DNA of 64,000 nt from Planococcus salinarum (GCF_007004625.1 NZ_VIFV01000011.1:1-64000), one strand, 5' to 3'; positions 1-10,200 are shown, numbered from the stretch's first letter. The notes: generated by a model not told the origin, from the sequence alone. Numbers and translations: made by a program.

Positions 1-420
1 AGCCAGATCCTCACATTGACTGAACGCACCACCCGGTTTGAGATTATCTACAAGCTGGCTGCGAAGACGGCAAGTGAAACAGCGCAGGCAATCACCCATG
101 TGTTGAAAAACCTGCCAAAGAAAGTGGTGAAATCCATCACCGCCGACCGGGGCAAGGAATTTCACGGATGGGTCGAGGTGGAAAAGGCACTGGAAATTCC
201 CGTTTACTTTTCCGATCCTGGCGTGCCGGGCCAACGCGGCACCAACGAAAACAGCAATGGCCGTGTTCGCCGCACCTATCCAAAAGGAACCGACTTCAGC
301 CGGATGACCCAGAAGGAGATCATGGACTTTCTCCTAGTATTCAATCAGGTCCTCCGGAAAGTACTGAATTACAATACGCCATTTGAGGTATTCATGAATT
401 TCTTGCCACGTTCGACTTGA
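1..420 (+). pseudogene. IS30-family transposase, 3' part (cut by window edge)
   Basis: The frame is open from base 1 to the TGA at 418-420. It carries the C-terminal half of an IS30-type DDE integrase core. The second catalytic Asp lies in TADRGKEF, and the catalytic Glu lies in the family motif RGTNENSNGRVRR, followed by YPKGTDF. The tail LRKVLNYNTPFEVF is also typical of IS30. The upstream part of the gene is outside the window, so whether the element is intact cannot be judged. The right inverted repeat probably lies within about 400-435, because these elements usually end within a few tens of bases of the stop codon. The next backbone gene starts only 76 bases later. Confidence 0.85.
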
Positions 421-457
421 GTTGACAATTTACATTTTATATAAATATCTACTTCTA

Positions 458-463
458 TATAAT
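458..463 (+). promoter_or_regulatory. Candidate -10 box (TATAAT) for the YpsC-like gene
   Basis: A perfect TATAAT lies 33 bases before the ATG at 497. The expected -35 position (435-440) reads TTTTAT, which is weak and lies at or next to the end of the IS30 element. A TTGACA at 422-427 is too far away to pair with this -10. Confidence 0.4.
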
Positions 464-496
464 GGAACTACAGAGTCAACAGGAAAGGGTGTAAGT

Positions 497-1630
497 ATGG
501 CTACATATAAATTGTTAGCAACTGCTGCAATGGGCCTTGAGTCGATTGTCGCCAGTGAAGTGAAGGAAATGGGCTACGAAACGCAAACTGAAAACGGCAA
601 AGTGTTTTTTGAGGGCGATGAGCGGGATATCGCTAAAACGAATCTCTGGCTGCGCACTGCTGACCGTGTAAAAGTCATTGCAGGGGAATTCGACGCTTTA
701 ACATTTGATGAATTATTTGAAAAAACCAAGGCAATCGAATGGGAAAAATTTCTTCCAGTCGATGCTGAGTTCCCGGTACAGGGGAAGTCGGTCAAATCGA
801 CTTTGCATTCGGTGCCGAACTGCCAGTCTATTGTTAAAAAGGCAATCGTCGAACGGTTAAAAGGAGCATATCACCGCAATTCTTTCCTGGATGAATCCGG
901 TCCGCGCTTCAAAATAGAAGTTTCCATCCTGAAAGACAAAGTTCAATTATCAATCGACACAAGCGGCGCAGGACTCCATAAACGCGGCTATCGTCTCGAT
1001 CAGGGCGAAGCGCCGTTAAAAGAAACACTTGCAGCGGCCCTGGTAAAAATATCACGCTGGTCACCGGATCGTCCATTCGTCGATCCATTCTGCGGTTCGG
1101 GAACAATCGTCATCGAAGCGGCAATGATCGGACAAAACATCGCACCGGGATACAACCGGGAATTTGACAGTGAAAAATGGCCATGGATTGGTGAGGCGAT
1201 TTGGAAGGAAGTGCGTGAACAGGCGGAGGAACTGGAAAATTATGACCAGCCTCTCAATATTCTGGGCACCGACATCGACCACAACATGGTGAAAATTGCA
1301 GAACAGAATGCCCGTGAAGCCGGATTTGGAGATATTATCCAATTCGAACAGCGCCAGGTGAAAGATTTTGCCACTACTGAAGAGAATGGTGTCATCATCG
1401 GCAACCCACCTTATGGTGAGCGAATCGGTGAAATAGAAGTAATTGAAGAAATGATCAAGGATATGGGGCGCATCTTTTCGAAGTACCCGACCTGGTCGGT
1501 GTATATCTTGTCATCCATGGCTAGATTTGAAGCGCTTTACGGCCAACCGGCAACGAAAAAACGCAAATTATTCAACGGCTTTATCCGCACTGACCTTTTC
1601 CAATTCTGGGGAGAACGATCGAAAAAATAA
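497..1630 (+). CDS. ypsC: THUMP-domain class I SAM-dependent RNA methyltransferase (YpsC/RlmL-like)
   Basis: 377-aa protein, predicted to methylate a guanine N2 in 23S rRNA with S-adenosylmethionine. The N-terminal part looks like ferredoxin-like plus THUMP RNA-binding domains. The methyltransferase half has the SAM-binding motif DPFCGSGT at about residues 196-203 and the N-methyltransferase active-site motif NPPYGERIG at about 303-311. The length fits the single-domain RlmL/YpsC type, not the fused RlmKL of enterobacteria. The ATG at 497 is chosen because GGAAAGGG lies 7-14 bases upstream; the frame extends further upstream only through AT-rich leader. A terminator follows directly. The exact target base is taken from the family, not from this sequence. 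Confidence 0.9.
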   Translation: MATYKLLATAAMGLESIVASEVKEMGYETQTENGKVFFEGDERDIAKTNLWLRTADRVKVIAGEFDALTFDELFEKTKAIEWEKFLPVDAEFPVQGKSVKSTLHSVPNCQSIVKKAIVERLKGAYHRNSFLDESGPRFKIEVSILKDKVQLSIDTSGAGLHKRGYRLDQGEAPLKETLAAALVKISRWSPDRPFVDPFCGSGTIVIEAAMIGQNIAPGYNREFDSEKWPWIGEAIWKEVREQAEELENYDQPLNILGTDIDHNMVKIAEQNAREAGFGDIIQFEQRQVKDFATTEENGVIIGNPPYGERIGEIEVIEEMIKDMGRIFSKYPTWSVYILSSMARFEALYGQPATKKRKLFNGFIRTDLFQFWGERSKK

Positions 1631-1637
1631 AATTGAT

Positions 1638-1670
1638 GAAACGGAAGAGCAGCGGCTCTTCCGTTTCTCT
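1638..1670 (+). terminator. Intrinsic terminator-like hairpin after the YpsC-like gene
   Basis: The arm AACGGAAGAG (1640-1649) pairs with CTCTTCCGTT (1656-1665) around a 6-nt loop. The stem extends by two pairs and is followed by a short TTCTCT tract. Confidence 0.65.
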
Positions 1671-1683
1671 GTAAGGAGAGTTT

Positions 1684-3591
1684 ATGAGACAGCCTATACC
1701 ATTTCCTCTATCCAAGGAAAAAACCTTTTTTGAATCATTGAATGATTGGATTGGGGATGTTTTCTATGATGAACTTCCGGAAAAAGGCTACGACCTGCGG
1801 GATGAGCAGATTTTCATGGCCTTCCAAATTGAGAAAACCTTGAAAGAAAAATCGGTCATGTTCGCTGAGGCGGGTGTCGGTACCGGTAAAACCCTGGCAT
1901 ATTTATTGCCTGCCATTGCCTATGCGCGATATACCGGAAAGCCGGCACTCATTTCCTGTGCAGACGAAACCTTAATCGAACAGCTTGTCAAAGAAGGCGG
2001 GGACATCGACCGCATGAATGACCTGTTCGATTTGAACCTGGACGTCCGCCTGGCAAAATCACGCGATCAGTATTTATGTCTGCAGCGCCTTGAAGGGGCC
2101 AAAAAAAGAAGCGATGCTGAATTCGTGGACGAAATTGAAGCGCGCTTACCGGAATTCGTCAACAAAACCTTCTCAATGCAAAACACATATCCGTACGGCG
2201 AACGTTCAAGTTACCCGGACATCACGGATGAAGACTGGCAACAGGTGAATTATCACCCCATCCAGAATTGCGCAGCCTGCGAGTTGCGCAACAAATGCGG
2301 ACAGACGATTCACCGCAACCATTACCGGGAAGCGACGGATTTAGTTATTTGCTCTCACGATTTCCTGATGGAGCATCTTTGGACAAAAGAAACCCGCATC
2401 CGGGAAGGCCAGACTCCTCTGTTGCCGGAGTTTTCACAGATTGTCCTCGATGAAGGCCATTTGTTGGAATTCGCTGCACAGCGCGCTTTGACTTATGAAG
2501 TGCAAGAAAGCTCACTGTATGCTGTGACTGAAAGCATTCTGGCTGATAATGTCCGTGAAAAGACCTTGAATATGATCGAAGAGACCATCGATCTGCACAA
2601 TGAATTTTTCCGATTGCTGCGCACCAATCTGGTGGAGAGCGAAGAAGACCGGAAAGCGATCAGGCGGGATCCGAATCTGATTGCGCTCGGCAAGCAATTG
2701 ATCAAACATATCAATGGGATGCTGGAGGAGTTTGTGTTCGATGGGGAGTTATTCACCATTCCCGAATACGAATTGCGGCTGGCAGAAGAGTTTTTCGAGA
2801 AGTACATCTTTTCCATGGGGCTGTTTACTGAAGAAGGCGACGCAGTCCAATGGCTGGAAGTGAAGGATGAAGTGGAAACACTGGTCATCATGCCACGGCT
2901 CGTGACGGATATTCTCGACGAAAAACTGTTTGACGGAAAAGTACCGATCATTTTTTCTTCGGCGACCTTATCCATCCAGAAGGACTTCAGTTATTTGGCT
3001 GACAGCTTGGGCATCGACAAATACAAGTCGTTCTCGGTACCATCGCCATTTGACTATGAAGACGTCATGAAAGTTATCAAACATCCCCTGGATCAGCAGG
3101 ATAAATTCCAGCGTGCCTTTGACTTACTGGCAGGCGGGGAACAGACGCTGATTCTATTCAAATCCAAAATGGATATGGAACATTTCAAGCATTCTTTGCC
3201 CCTGGACCATTCCTTTAAAATGGAATTTGAAGGAGATCGTGAATTGTCGACGGTCGTCAAAGATTTCCAGGCAGGCAAATTCCAGGTCCTCTGTTCCTAT
3301 CATTTATGGGAAGGGCTGGATCTGCCGAAACAGGCGCTGACAAAAGTGATCATCGTCGATCTGCCGTTTCCGCCACAGGATCCGGTTTTCGAGGCGAAGC
3401 GAAAATTCAGTCTGAATCCATTGGAAGAAATCGACCTGCCGTTCATGCAATTGCGGATCCAGCAAGGGATTGGACGTTTGATCCGGACATCCGAAGACCA
3501 TGGTGAAATCCATCTGCTGCTGAACGAGGAAGAATTGTCACTTGAGCATCTGTGGCAAGCGGTTCTTCCGGTACCAGCGGAAAATGTCTGA
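1684..3591 (+). CDS. ypvA: DinG/XPD-type ATP-dependent DNA helicase (YpvA-like)
   Basis: 635-aa superfamily 2 helicase of the DinG/XPD iron-sulfur group. Walker A is GVGTGKT at about residues 64-70. A DEGH Walker B box lies at about 256-259. Cysteines near 135, 196, 199 and 205 have the spacing expected for the 4Fe-4S cluster of this family. The C-terminal motor domain has LWEGLDLP and QGIGRLIR (motif VI). The length matches Bacillus YpvA as I recall it. AAGGAG seven bases before the ATG supports the start. It is a cytoplasmic protein probably acting in DNA repair or resolution of unusual DNA structures. It appears monocistronic, lying between a terminator and a TATAAT. Confidence 0.9.
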   Translation: MRQPIPFPLSKEKTFFESLNDWIGDVFYDELPEKGYDLRDEQIFMAFQIEKTLKEKSVMFAEAGVGTGKTLAYLLPAIAYARYTGKPALISCADETLIEQLVKEGGDIDRMNDLFDLNLDVRLAKSRDQYLCLQRLEGAKKRSDAEFVDEIEARLPEFVNKTFSMQNTYPYGERSSYPDITDEDWQQVNYHPIQNCAACELRNKCGQTIHRNHYREATDLVICSHDFLMEHLWTKETRIREGQTPLLPEFSQIVLDEGHLLEFAAQRALTYEVQESSLYAVTESILADNVREKTLNMIEETIDLHNEFFRLLRTNLVESEEDRKAIRRDPNLIALGKQLIKHINGMLEEFVFDGELFTIPEYELRLAEEFFEKYIFSMGLFTEEGDAVQWLEVKDEVETLVIMPRLVTDILDEKLFDGKVPIIFSSATLSIQKDFSYLADSLGIDKYKSFSVPSPFDYEDVMKVIKHPLDQQDKFQRAFDLLAGGEQTLILFKSKMDMEHFKHSLPLDHSFKMEFEGDRELSTVVKDFQAGKFQVLCSYHLWEGLDLPKQALTKVIIVDLPFPPQDPVFEAKRKFSLNPLEEIDLPFMQLRIQQGIGRLIRTSEDHGEIHLLLNEEELSLEHLWQAVLPVPAENV

Positions 3592-3611
3592 ATACAGGAT
3601 TATTTTCATGA

Positions 3612-3617
3612 TATAAT
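3612..3617 (+). promoter_or_regulatory. Candidate -10 box for the M32 carboxypeptidase gene
   Basis: TATAAT, 33 bases upstream of the ATG at 3645. The -35 region overlaps the end of the preceding helicase gene and is a poor match to consensus. Confidence 0.45.
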
Positions 3618-3644
3618 AGACCCTATCAACAAAGGGGGATTTAT

Positions 3645-5147
3645 ATGTCTATAGAAAAACAATTTACCGACCATATGAAAAAGTTGAAAGCGTATAACGA
3701 AGCCGTTTCCTTACTTTATTGGGACCTTCGCACCGGAGCGCCCAAAAAGGGTGTGGACTTGCGGTCGGAAACGATCGGAACGATTTCTTCTGATATTTTT
3801 ATTATGTCAACTTCAGACGAGTTCGGAGATTTGATAGCAGCTTTGGAAGAGAAAAAAGAGCAACTGGATCCAGTGATTCAGCGTTCAGTTGAAGAAGCCC
3901 GGAAACAGTACGACCTCAGCAAAAAGATTCCCCCGGAAGAGTACAAGGAATTTGTCATTTTGCAATCCAAAGCGGAATCAGTGTGGGAGACTGCAAAAGA
4001 AAACACAGATTTTGCATTATTCCAGCCATATCTGGAAAAGCTGGTAGCTACGACAAAGAAAATGATCGGCTATTGGGGCGAGAAAAACGGCAGCGCCTAT
4101 AATACGCTATTGGATCAGTACGAACCGGGTATGACGACGGAAATTCTGGATGATGTTTTTGGACAGTTGCGGAATCGCATTATTCCTTTGGTGCAAAGAA
4201 TTGCGGCTTCGACAAGCAAACCTGACACGGATTTTCTCTACAGGCACTTCCCGAAAGAAGCGCAGCGTGATTTCAGCAACAAAATTCTGGACCAGCTGGG
4301 TTACGATTTCGAAGCGGGTCGTCTCGATGAAACGGTTCACCCCTTCATGATTGGCATCAACCGACAGGATGTTCGCATCACGACGAAATATGACGAAAAA
4401 GATTTCCGTACAGCGGTTTTCGGGACAATTCATGAATGCGGCCATGCGCTGTATGAACAGAATATCGGGGAAGACTTAAGCGGAACTTTTGTGGAGGGCG
4501 GTGCTTCAATGGGCATCCATGAATCCCAATCGCTGTTTCTTGAGAATTTTGTCGGCCGCAGCGACAAGTTCTGGGAAGGCAATTATGAACTTCTGAAAGT
4601 CTTCTCGCCTGAACAGTTCAGCCAAGTGAAACAGGAGGATTTTATCCGTGCAATCAATGAATCCAAACCTTCGCTGATCCGGATCGAAGCGGATGAACTG
4701 ACTTATGCCCTGCACATCATGATCCGTTACGAACTTGAAAAAGGTTTGTTCAATGGAGAATTCGAAGTAAAGGATTTGCCGCAGCTCTGGAATGATAAGT
4801 ACGAGGAGTACCTGGGAATCCGACCGTCGAATGATGCGGAAGGCGTGCTTCAGGATGTTCACTGGGCAGGCGCCAGTTTCGGCTATTTCCCATCCTATGC
4901 GCTTGGTTATATGTATGCCGCGCAATTCAAGAACGCCATGCTGAATGACTTGCCGAATTACGATGATCTTTTGGCCACAGGCAATATTGGACCGATCCGT
5001 GAATGGCTCACCGACAACGTCCATCGCCACGGTTCCATGAAAAAACCGCTTGAAATACTGGAAGAAGCGACAGGCGAAGGCCTGAATGCCGATCACTTGG
5101 CGAAATACCTGGAAGAAAAGTATTCAGCAGTTTATCAATTGGTATAA
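3645..5147 (+). CDS. ypwA: Metallocarboxypeptidase, peptidase family M32 (YpwA-like)
   Basis: 500-aa zinc carboxypeptidase that removes C-terminal residues from peptides in the cytoplasm. The zinc-binding motif HECGH is at about residues 263-267, followed by HESQS with the expected third-ligand Glu and by the family block IRIEADELTY. The length is the usual 490-510 aa for M32. GGGGGA precedes the ATG by about seven bases. It has its own candidate promoter and a strong terminator, so it is probably a single-gene unit. Confidence 0.93.
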   Translation: MSIEKQFTDHMKKLKAYNEAVSLLYWDLRTGAPKKGVDLRSETIGTISSDIFIMSTSDEFGDLIAALEEKKEQLDPVIQRSVEEARKQYDLSKKIPPEEYKEFVILQSKAESVWETAKENTDFALFQPYLEKLVATTKKMIGYWGEKNGSAYNTLLDQYEPGMTTEILDDVFGQLRNRIIPLVQRIAASTSKPDTDFLYRHFPKEAQRDFSNKILDQLGYDFEAGRLDETVHPFMIGINRQDVRITTKYDEKDFRTAVFGTIHECGHALYEQNIGEDLSGTFVEGGASMGIHESQSLFLENFVGRSDKFWEGNYELLKVFSPEQFSQVKQEDFIRAINESKPSLIRIEADELTYALHIMIRYELEKGLFNGEFEVKDLPQLWNDKYEEYLGIRPSNDAEGVLQDVHWAGASFGYFPSYALGYMYAAQFKNAMLNDLPNYDDLLATGNIGPIREWLTDNVHRHGSMKKPLEILEEATGEGLNADHLAKYLEEKYSAVYQLV

Positions 5148-5159
5148 AATCAAGTTTGG

Positions 5160-5190
5160 ACCGTCCCGTTTAAAGTGGGACGGTTTTTTT
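5160..5190 (+). terminator. Intrinsic terminator after the M32 carboxypeptidase gene
   Basis: CCGTCCC (5161-5167) pairs with GGGACGG (5177-5183) around a 9-nt loop, followed by seven T. Confidence 0.92.
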
Positions 5191-5257
5191 ATGGATTATA
5201 TTCTTGGGGAATAATGTTTAATTTAGAAGTGATGGAACAATTATGTGAATTTTCGCT

Positions 5258-5263
5258 TATAAT
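5258..5263 (+). promoter_or_regulatory. Candidate -10 box for the SDR gene
   Basis: TATAAT, 26 bases before the ATG at 5284 and between the upstream terminator and the GGAGGGG ribosome site. The -35 is weak. Confidence 0.45.
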
Positions 5264-5283
5264 AGAAGCCGGAGGGGATAATT

Positions 5284-6042
5284 ATGTTGAAGTCATTCAG
5301 TCTGGAAGGTAAAACGGCTATTGTCACAGGTGCCGGAAAAGGGATTGGCCAGGCGATTGCGAGAGCAATGGCTGAAGCGGGAGCCAATGTGATGCTGGTG
5401 GCCCGTACGGAATCAGATCTGCAAAATGTAAAAGAAATCATTGCCAATGAACGCACAGAATATGCAGTGGCGGATATTACCGATCGCAGCCAGATTCAGG
5501 CAGTTGTTGAATTGACAATGGAACGGTTCGGTGCGATCGACGTTCTGGTGAATAATGCAGGCATGAACATTCGTTCAAAACTGCTTGATGCATCCGACGA
5601 AGAATGGCATAAAATCATGGACACAAATGCACAAAGTGTTTTTATGTTCTCTCAGGAAGCTGCCAAAAAGATGCACAATGGCGGCTCAATCATCAATATC
5701 AGTTCCGTCGGTGGAGAGCGGGCGTTGAAGACAGGCGTCATCTACGCAGCCTCCAAAGCGGCGATCATCCAGATGACGCGTGTCATGGCTATGGAATGGG
5801 GCGAACAGAATATCCGTGTCAATGCCATCGGGCCATGGTATTTCCGTACGCCATTGACCGAAAAATTATTGAGCGACCTGGAATACCTCGATTCGATTCT
5901 GGCCGTCACTCCGATGAAACGTGTCGGGGAATTGCCGGAAGTCGCAACACCGGCCGTTTTCCTTGCTTCGGAAGCATCCAGCTACATAACGGGCCAGACC
6001 CTGTTCGTAGACGGCGGCATGTCGATTCATGGGTTTTCGTAA
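5284..6042 (+). CDS. SDR-family NAD(P)-dependent oxidoreductase
   Basis: 252-aa classical short-chain dehydrogenase/reductase. The cofactor motif TGAGKGIG is near residues 16-23, NNAG near 90, the catalytic Ser in ISSVGG near 140, and the YxxxK pair in YAASK near 155. The C-terminal end ITGQTLFVDGGMS is typical of gluconate 5-dehydrogenase and 3-oxoacyl-ACP reductase relatives, so the substrate cannot be named. GGAGGGG sits six bases before the ATG. A 120-bp tandem repeat starts at the last two bases of the TAA stop, and the nearest hairpin terminator on this strand is 1.1 kb downstream. Confidence 0.88.
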   Translation: MLKSFSLEGKTAIVTGAGKGIGQAIARAMAEAGANVMLVARTESDLQNVKEIIANERTEYAVADITDRSQIQAVVELTMERFGAIDVLVNNAGMNIRSKLLDASDEEWHKIMDTNAQSVFMFSQEAAKKMHNGGSIINISSVGGERALKTGVIYAASKAAIIQMTRVMAMEWGEQNIRVNAIGPWYFRTPLTEKLLSDLEYLDSILAVTPMKRVGELPEVATPAVFLASEASSYITGQTLFVDGGMSIHGFS

Positions 6043-6524
6043 GAAAAGCGACGGCACCCGTTTAGCTCCGAAAGGCATAAGACGGACCAGCGAAGTGGCG
6101 TTCCGCCGCGTAGCTGGGCTGGCTTATGACCCGAGGAGCTGGGTCGCCGGAGTCTGGACAAAGAAAAGCGACGGCACCCGTTTAGCTCCGAAAGGCATAA
6201 GACGGACCAGCGAAGTGGCGCTCCGCCGCGTAGCTGGGCTGGCTTATGATCCGAGGAGCTGGGTCGCCGGAGTCTGGACAAAGAAAAGCGACGGCACCCG
6301 TTTAGCTCCGAAAGGCATAAGACGGACCAGCGAAGTGGCGTTCCGCCGCGTAGCTGGGCTGGCTTATGACCCGAGGAGCTGGGTCGCCGGAGTCTGGACA
6401 AAGAAAAGCGAGAGCGCCCATTAAGCTCTGACAGGCATAAGACGATTTAGCGAAGCGGCGTCTTTTCAGTCGCATAGCTAAAGTGGCTTATGACCCGAAG
6501 AGCTGGGCCGCTGGAGTCTGGACA
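6041..6524. repeat. 120-bp tandem repeat, three near-identical copies plus one degenerate copy
   Basis: Units start at 6041, 6161 and 6281 with exactly 120-bp spacing. I see only two base differences between them (T/C near 6102/6222/6342 and C/T near 6129/6249/6369). A fourth, diverged unit runs 6401-6524. Each unit begins AAGAAAAGCGACGGCACCCG and ends GCCGGAGTCTGGAC. The period is a multiple of three, so long open frames run through on both strands; I treat these as non-coding. Related units occur at 62656-62930. Confidence 0.9.
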
Positions 6525-6548
6525 AAGAAAAGCGATATTCTGTTAAAC

Positions 6549-6757
6549 GATATTGCGCAAAACAGCTTCGCTTGCCAAAACCCGTGCTCCTGCATCGCTG
6601 CGCTAGCTTCGTCGCAAAGAGCCGGCCTTGCAGGCTACGGCCAACTCTTGGCTCGCGCTGAGCTAACTCGGTCTCGTTGCACTTCGCCCGAGTGGATCTT
6701 GCACTTCGTCGGCATCCGCCTGCTCCCCTGGGCGTCTTCGCTTTTTTGCTCCATATC
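6549..6757. repeat. MITE-like element with GATATT..GCAAAACAGC ends (composite copy)
   Basis: The left end GATATTGCGCAAAACAGC (6549-6566) is an imperfect inverted repeat of the right end GCTTTTTTGCTCCATATC (6740-6757). The interior includes CGCGCTGAGCTAACTCGGTC and matches the shorter copy at 57965-58095. An extra segment around 6575-6648 carries another repeat motif (CTGCATCGCTGCGCTAGC). No coding capacity is credible. Confidence 0.7.
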
Positions 6758-6839
6758 TCAGAATGTCTTCTATAATAAGGATTGTCTTTTCTGTGTTTTT
6801 TTCAAGAAGTAGACACTTCAATTCTGAAGAATACTAGAA

Positions 6840-7130
6840 TGAAGCGTCAGGCGATGAAGGGCAAAGATATGCTCCTGCATCGCTTCGCTGCTTCGTCGCA
6901 AAGACTTGTCCTCGCAAGCTTCGGCCAATGTCTTTCCTGCGGGAACCAGAGCGAGTCCTGAGACCCCGCAGGGAAGGTTTGACCGAACTACATTCGGTCG
7001 AACCTTTGCGACGAAGCGTGTAACGCTGCAGGAGCATCGGTTTTCGAAGCGGACGAGGAGGCTCAGGCCGCTCCCCGCGGAAAGCATCCGCCTAAAGCGA
7101 AATGCTTTGAAGAAATTACGCTTTCTCACC
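6840..7130. repeat. Degenerate GC-rich intergenic repeat block
   Basis: Contains CTCCTGCATCGCTTCGCTGC (from 6872), TCCTGCGGGAACC (from about 6945), a palindromic GTTTGACCGAACTAC/TTCGGTCGAACC hairpin near 6977-7005, and GACGAGGAGGCTCAGGCCG then CCCCGCGGAAAGCATCCG near 7050-7091. The last parts also occur, without the insertion, at about 58194-58282. No protein-like frame is convincing. Confidence 0.65.
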
Positions 7131-7138
7131 AGCACATA

Positions 7139-7171
7139 AACATCCTCTCCTTTATTGGAGGGGATGTTTTT
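7139..7171 (+). terminator. Intrinsic terminator upstream of dynA
   Basis: AACATCCTCTCC (7139-7150) pairs with GGAGGGGATGTT (7157-7168), one G-T pair, 6-nt loop, then TTT. It probably once served the SDR gene that ends at 6042, before repeats accumulated between them. Confidence 0.85.
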
Positions 7172-7229
7172 CGTTTAACGCGATAAATGGTATGATAAAA
7201 GGAGTATGAAATGAAGGAGATTCCTGAAT

Positions 7230-10200
7230 ATGACAGCTTTGGAACATCACAAAGAATTAATCGAAACCGCGCGCCTGCACCGTATATTCAATGAGAACGA
7301 CGATAACGACCGTGCAGCGAAAGCGAAATTGTTCGGGAAGAAAATCCTGAAAGACCAATTCATCATTGGCTTTGCCGGCCATTTCTCATCGGGCAAATCA
7401 TCGATGATCAATGCGCTGACGGGCGAAACCTTGCTGCCGTCGAGCCCGATCCCGACAAGTGCCAATATTGTCAATGTACATAAAGCAGAATCGGATTTTG
7501 CCATCGTCAACAAAACCGACGGGAAACCGGTATATTTTCCAGAGAATTACGATTTTGAAGCCGTCAAAGAGTATTGCAAAAGCGGTGATGTGACCCAAAT
7601 CGATATCGGCCATCAAGATTCGGTCCTGCCGGAAGGTGTCAGTGTCATGGACACTCCCGGCGTGGACTCGACAAATGATGCCCACCGGATTTCCACCGAG
7701 TCGGCGCTCCATATTGCGGACATGGTGTTTTATGTAATGGACTATAACCATGTTCAATCCGAGTTGAATTTTAATTTTACGAAGGAATTGCAGAAGTATA
7801 CCGACCTCTACTTAATCGTCAATCAAATCGACAAACACCAGGACAGCGAACTGAATTTCACGGATTTCAAAAAGTCTGTAAGAGATTCTTTTTCTGCCTG
7901 GGGTGTTGAACCAAAAGGAATCTTCTTTACCTCATTGCGGAATTTCGAGATGGAAGGCAATGATTTCGAAGGAGTGAAAAGTCTTGTAGCTTCTTCGATG
8001 GCAGGCTGGCAGGGAAATGTGGGGAAGGCAGCGGAATCGGCGCTTGCCCAGTTAAAAGATGAACACCTGAACTATTTGGAAGACGAAAAGATGGAAAGGC
8101 TTGAAACCTTTTCGAACGTGCTCAGCCCGGAAGAATGGGAAATGCGGGAAGAAGTCAAAGCGGAAACGAATAAAGTGGAGCGCAGAATGTCCGTTCAGGA
8201 TTTTGAGAGCTGGAAAAATGATTTTGAAAAGAACCGCAAAGAATTGCTGGAAAATGCCAACATCATGCCCTATGAATTGCGCAATGCGCTGACCCTCTAT
8301 CTGGAAGCGATGCAACCTGATTTCAAAGTGGGCATGCTGTTCAGTGCCAAAAAAACCGAAGCCGAACGGGACGCCCGCCGGCGGGAAGTTGAAGAAAAGT
8401 TGGCAGTGGTCATACCTTCCCAGATTACGGTGCATCTGAAAAGGCTGATGAAGTCAGAGTTGAAAGATGCGGGGTTATTAACAGACAGCGATTCACTCAG
8501 AATCGACGATATGGAACTGATTCCCCCATTTTCAGTGGTGGAAGACCAATTGCCGAAAGGTGTCCTGATTACAGGCGATACCGTTCTGAATTTCGCAAAC
8601 AGTTTGAGTGTGGCAATTCAGCGATGGTTTATCAAAGAAACGGAAAGCTGGAAGAATGCCCAAAAGGAGAAATTTGAATCTCTTCCGGAAGATACAGGAA
8701 CCGAAATGGGCATGAAAGCTGAAACGTTGAACCAAAAACTGCTGGCCATCAGCACACTGGAAGAAATGGATCGCAAGATTGAAAAAGTGGAGCGTGCCTT
8801 CACTGCGATGCTGCCGAATCAGAAACTGGCTGCAGAAGCTTTGCTGGAAGAGTGGCAGCAGGAATTTCAGGCTTCGACTGATGATATGGTCGAATTTGAG
8901 CCGTCCATGCTTGTTGAGAAGGAAGAGGAGCTTGCTGTGGAACCACAAAACTCTCCTGAGACTTCCGACATCGAAATTCAGGATGAAACCGCAGTTTTAA
9001 CCCGTGCTGAAAGAACAGCTTCAGCAATAGCGCCAATCAGAGGTTTTGAGGAAACAGCAGAGTACCTGAAAAGAAAAGCTTCCAGGCTGGAAGGACAGGA
9101 ATTCACGATTGCCCTGTTCGGTGCCTTCAGTGCCGGCAAGTCTTCATTTTCGAATGCGTTGATGGGTGAGACCGTTTTGCCTGTCTCGCCCAATCCGACC
9201 ACCGCGACCATCAACCGAATCCGTCCGGTTTCTGAAAAGCACCCGCATGAAACAGCGGATGTACGATTAAAAACGGTACATCAAATGACTGACGACGTCC
9301 GCAATTCATTCGGTGTATTTGAGATAAATATCCAGTCGCTGGAGGACGCTTACCGAAAAGCCGGGCAGCTGCCGGAAGCAGGCGGAACGGAGCAACAGGT
9401 GCATAAGTCCTTTATCGATGCGTTCCGGGCAGGTTACGATGATTTCAAAGATCGGCTTGGAGAAACCATCCGGACCAATCGGGAAGAATTCGGTTTGTAC
9501 GTTGCCAAGGAAGAACGCAGCTGTTTTGTTGATGAAATTGATTTTTATTATGATTGCGAACTGACCCGCAACGGCGTTACACTAGTGGATACACCAGGAG
9601 CGGATTCGATCAATGCCCGCCATACGAATGTTGCGTTTGAATACATCCGCAATGCCGATGCAATTCTCTTCATCACATATTATAACCATGCTTTCGCCAG
9701 AGCTGACCGGGAATTCCTTATTCAATTGGGACGCGTCAAAGATGCCTTTGAGATGGACAAAATGTTCTTCGTCGTCAACGCAATCGATTTGGCCCAAAAC
9801 AGGGAGGAACAGGAATCCGTCGAAAAATACGTGGAAGAGGAATTGCAGAAATTCGGCATCAGGTTTCCACGTCTATTCGGCGTTTCCAGCCTGCAGGCTT
9901 TGAAAGATCGCCAGCATTCAGGCATGCCGCAATTTGAAGAAGCATTCCAGCATTTCCTGAAAGATGAACTGAAAGGGATGGCTGTCCAGTCCCTCGCCGA
10001 GGAAGAGCAGAAGGCTGTCGGTCGCTTCCAATCTTTGATTGAACACACAGAGACCAATATGTCCCGGAAAGATGAACGTCTGGAAGAACTGAAAGTTCTC
10101 GAGCAGCAACTGCGCAAGCAATTTGCTGAATCTCCGGCACCTGTAATGATCAAAGAAGCAGCTCAGGAGTTAAATGAGTTGCTGTATTATGTCAATCAGC

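Noticed and set aside
422-427. TTGACA at the end of the IS30 element as an outward -35 box
   Set aside because: The distance to the TATAAT at 458 is 30 bases, and the hexamer at the correct spacing is a poor -10.
6027-6424. Long open frames on both strands through the 120-bp tandem repeats (40-residue periodic peptides)
   Set aside because: Both strands are open only because the unit length is a multiple of three. There is no ribosome site, and diverged copies at 62.7 kb do not keep the frames.
6483-7139. Several ORFs of 60-110 codons in the repeat-rich gap
   Set aside because: They overlap on both strands, coincide with repeat motifs found elsewhere, and lack ribosome sites or familiar protein features.
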